Of a DNA stretch of 5,201 nucleotides, positions 4,778-5,201 are shown piece by piece; within the stretch, counting starts at the first letter, position 1; every line of letters starts with the position of its first letter. The notes below the pieces were generated by a model, which worked only from the letters and a program-made list of their open reading frames with translations, ran no database searches and had not been told where the DNA came from. The DNA comes from an uncultured Flavobacteriales bacterium (GTDB taxonomy: Bacteria > Bacteroidota > Bacteroidia > Flavobacteriales > Crocinitomicaceae). The stretch is from positions 1-5,201 of the forward strand of contig CAMLLB010000091.1 of assembly GCA_946480815.1 (NCBI GenBank), written 5' to 3'. The position numbers and the translations under genes were made by a program.

Positions 4778-5201
4778 AAATTACGGTCATTGACAACTTT
4801 GATTCCTTCGTCTTCAACCTGGTTCGTTACATCCGGGAAGAAAATCACGAGGTAATCATTCAACGAAACAATCACATCAATTTTGAGGCATTGGAATCAT
4901 CCGACGCTATTTTGCTTTCTCCCGGACCTGGAATCCCTTCCGAAGCGGGTCTCTTGTTATCTGTTTTAGATCAATTCAGCGGTAGAAAACCCATTTTGGG
5001 GATTTGTTTGGGCCACCAGGCAATAGCCGAATATTATGGGGAAAACTTAATCCGATGCCCGAAGCCAATTCACGGGAAAGCTTCTGAAATACAGGTAATC
5101 AGGAAAAGCCCTTTATTTGAGCAGCTTCCATCCAATCTTGCTGTCGGGCGTTACCACAGCTGGCAAACATCCATTTCAGGATCAGGTGAACTGGAAACAA
5201 C
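4774..5201 (+). CDS. trpG: Anthranilate synthase component II, glutamine amidotransferase (3' partial)
   Basis: Class I (triad) glutamine amidotransferase that hydrolyses glutamine and passes ammonia to TrpE. The first 142 residues are present and the frame is open at the window edge. Visible motifs are the N-terminal 'VIDNFDSFVFNLVRY', 'LSPGPGIP' (48-55) of the oxyanion region, 'LGICLGHQAIA' (75-85) with nucleophile C78, 'HGK' (100-102), and 'GRYHSW' (125-130). The catalytic His and Glu of the triad would lie downstream, outside the window. Its ATG overlaps the trpE stop (ATGA 4774-4777), so translation is probably coupled and the subunits are made together. In many bacteria this subunit also serves PabB in folate synthesis; whether it does here depends on whether the genome has a separate pabA. 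Confidence 0.95.
   Translation, partial: MKITVIDNFDSFVFNLVRYIREENHEVIIQRNNHINFEALESSDAILLSPGPGIPSEAGLLLSVLDQFSGRKPILGICLGHQAIAEYYGENLIRCPKPIHGKASEIQVIRKSPLFEQLPSNLAVGRYHSWQTSISGSGELET

Overview
The window looks like a chromosomal segment from a member of the Bacteroidota, most likely a flavobacterium-like lineage. The evidence is: two upstream elements that fit the phylum's -7 box TAnnTTTG; no Shine-Dalgarno sequences at most starts; a DAHP synthase with a fused C-terminal chorismate mutase, a common arrangement in this phylum; and a DUF4139/MuiA-type gene end at the left edge. The genus cannot be read from this sequence.

Layout. Positions 1-294 hold the 3' end of a rightward DUF4139-family gene. 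A palindromic bidirectional terminator follows at 314-343, then about 300 bases with no recognised gene. Positions 644-2979 are a leftward two-gene aromatic operon: bifunctional DAHP synthase/chorismate mutase, then aroA (EPSP synthase), overlapping by ATGA. Positions 2980-3397 are a divergent regulatory region. Positions 3398-5201 are a rightward trp operon: trpE, then trpG (cut by the window edge), also overlapping by ATGA.

The most interesting part is the regulatory region between the two operons. Each side carries what reads as a complete ribosome-mediated transcription attenuator: a TAnnTTTG promoter, a short leader ORF containing Trp codons, mutually exclusive 1:2 and 2:3 RNA helices, and an intrinsic terminator just before the first enzyme gene. 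The trp leader has tandem Trp codons (FWWC). The aro leader has Phe, Phe and one Trp codon (QFSWC). The decisive codons lie in a 13-base block, TTTTsGTGGTGTC, that is the same in sequence and reading frame in the two leaders apart from one base, and is arranged as an inverted pair.

Together the genes cover the entry step of the shikimate pathway (DAHP synthase), its sixth step (EPSP synthase), the chorismate mutase exit toward Phe/Tyr, and the anthranilate synthase exit toward Trp. Mirror-image attenuators would let low aminoacyl-tRNA raise both the supply of chorismate and its conversion to Trp. The RNA pairings were worked out by eye and have not been folded computationally or tested.
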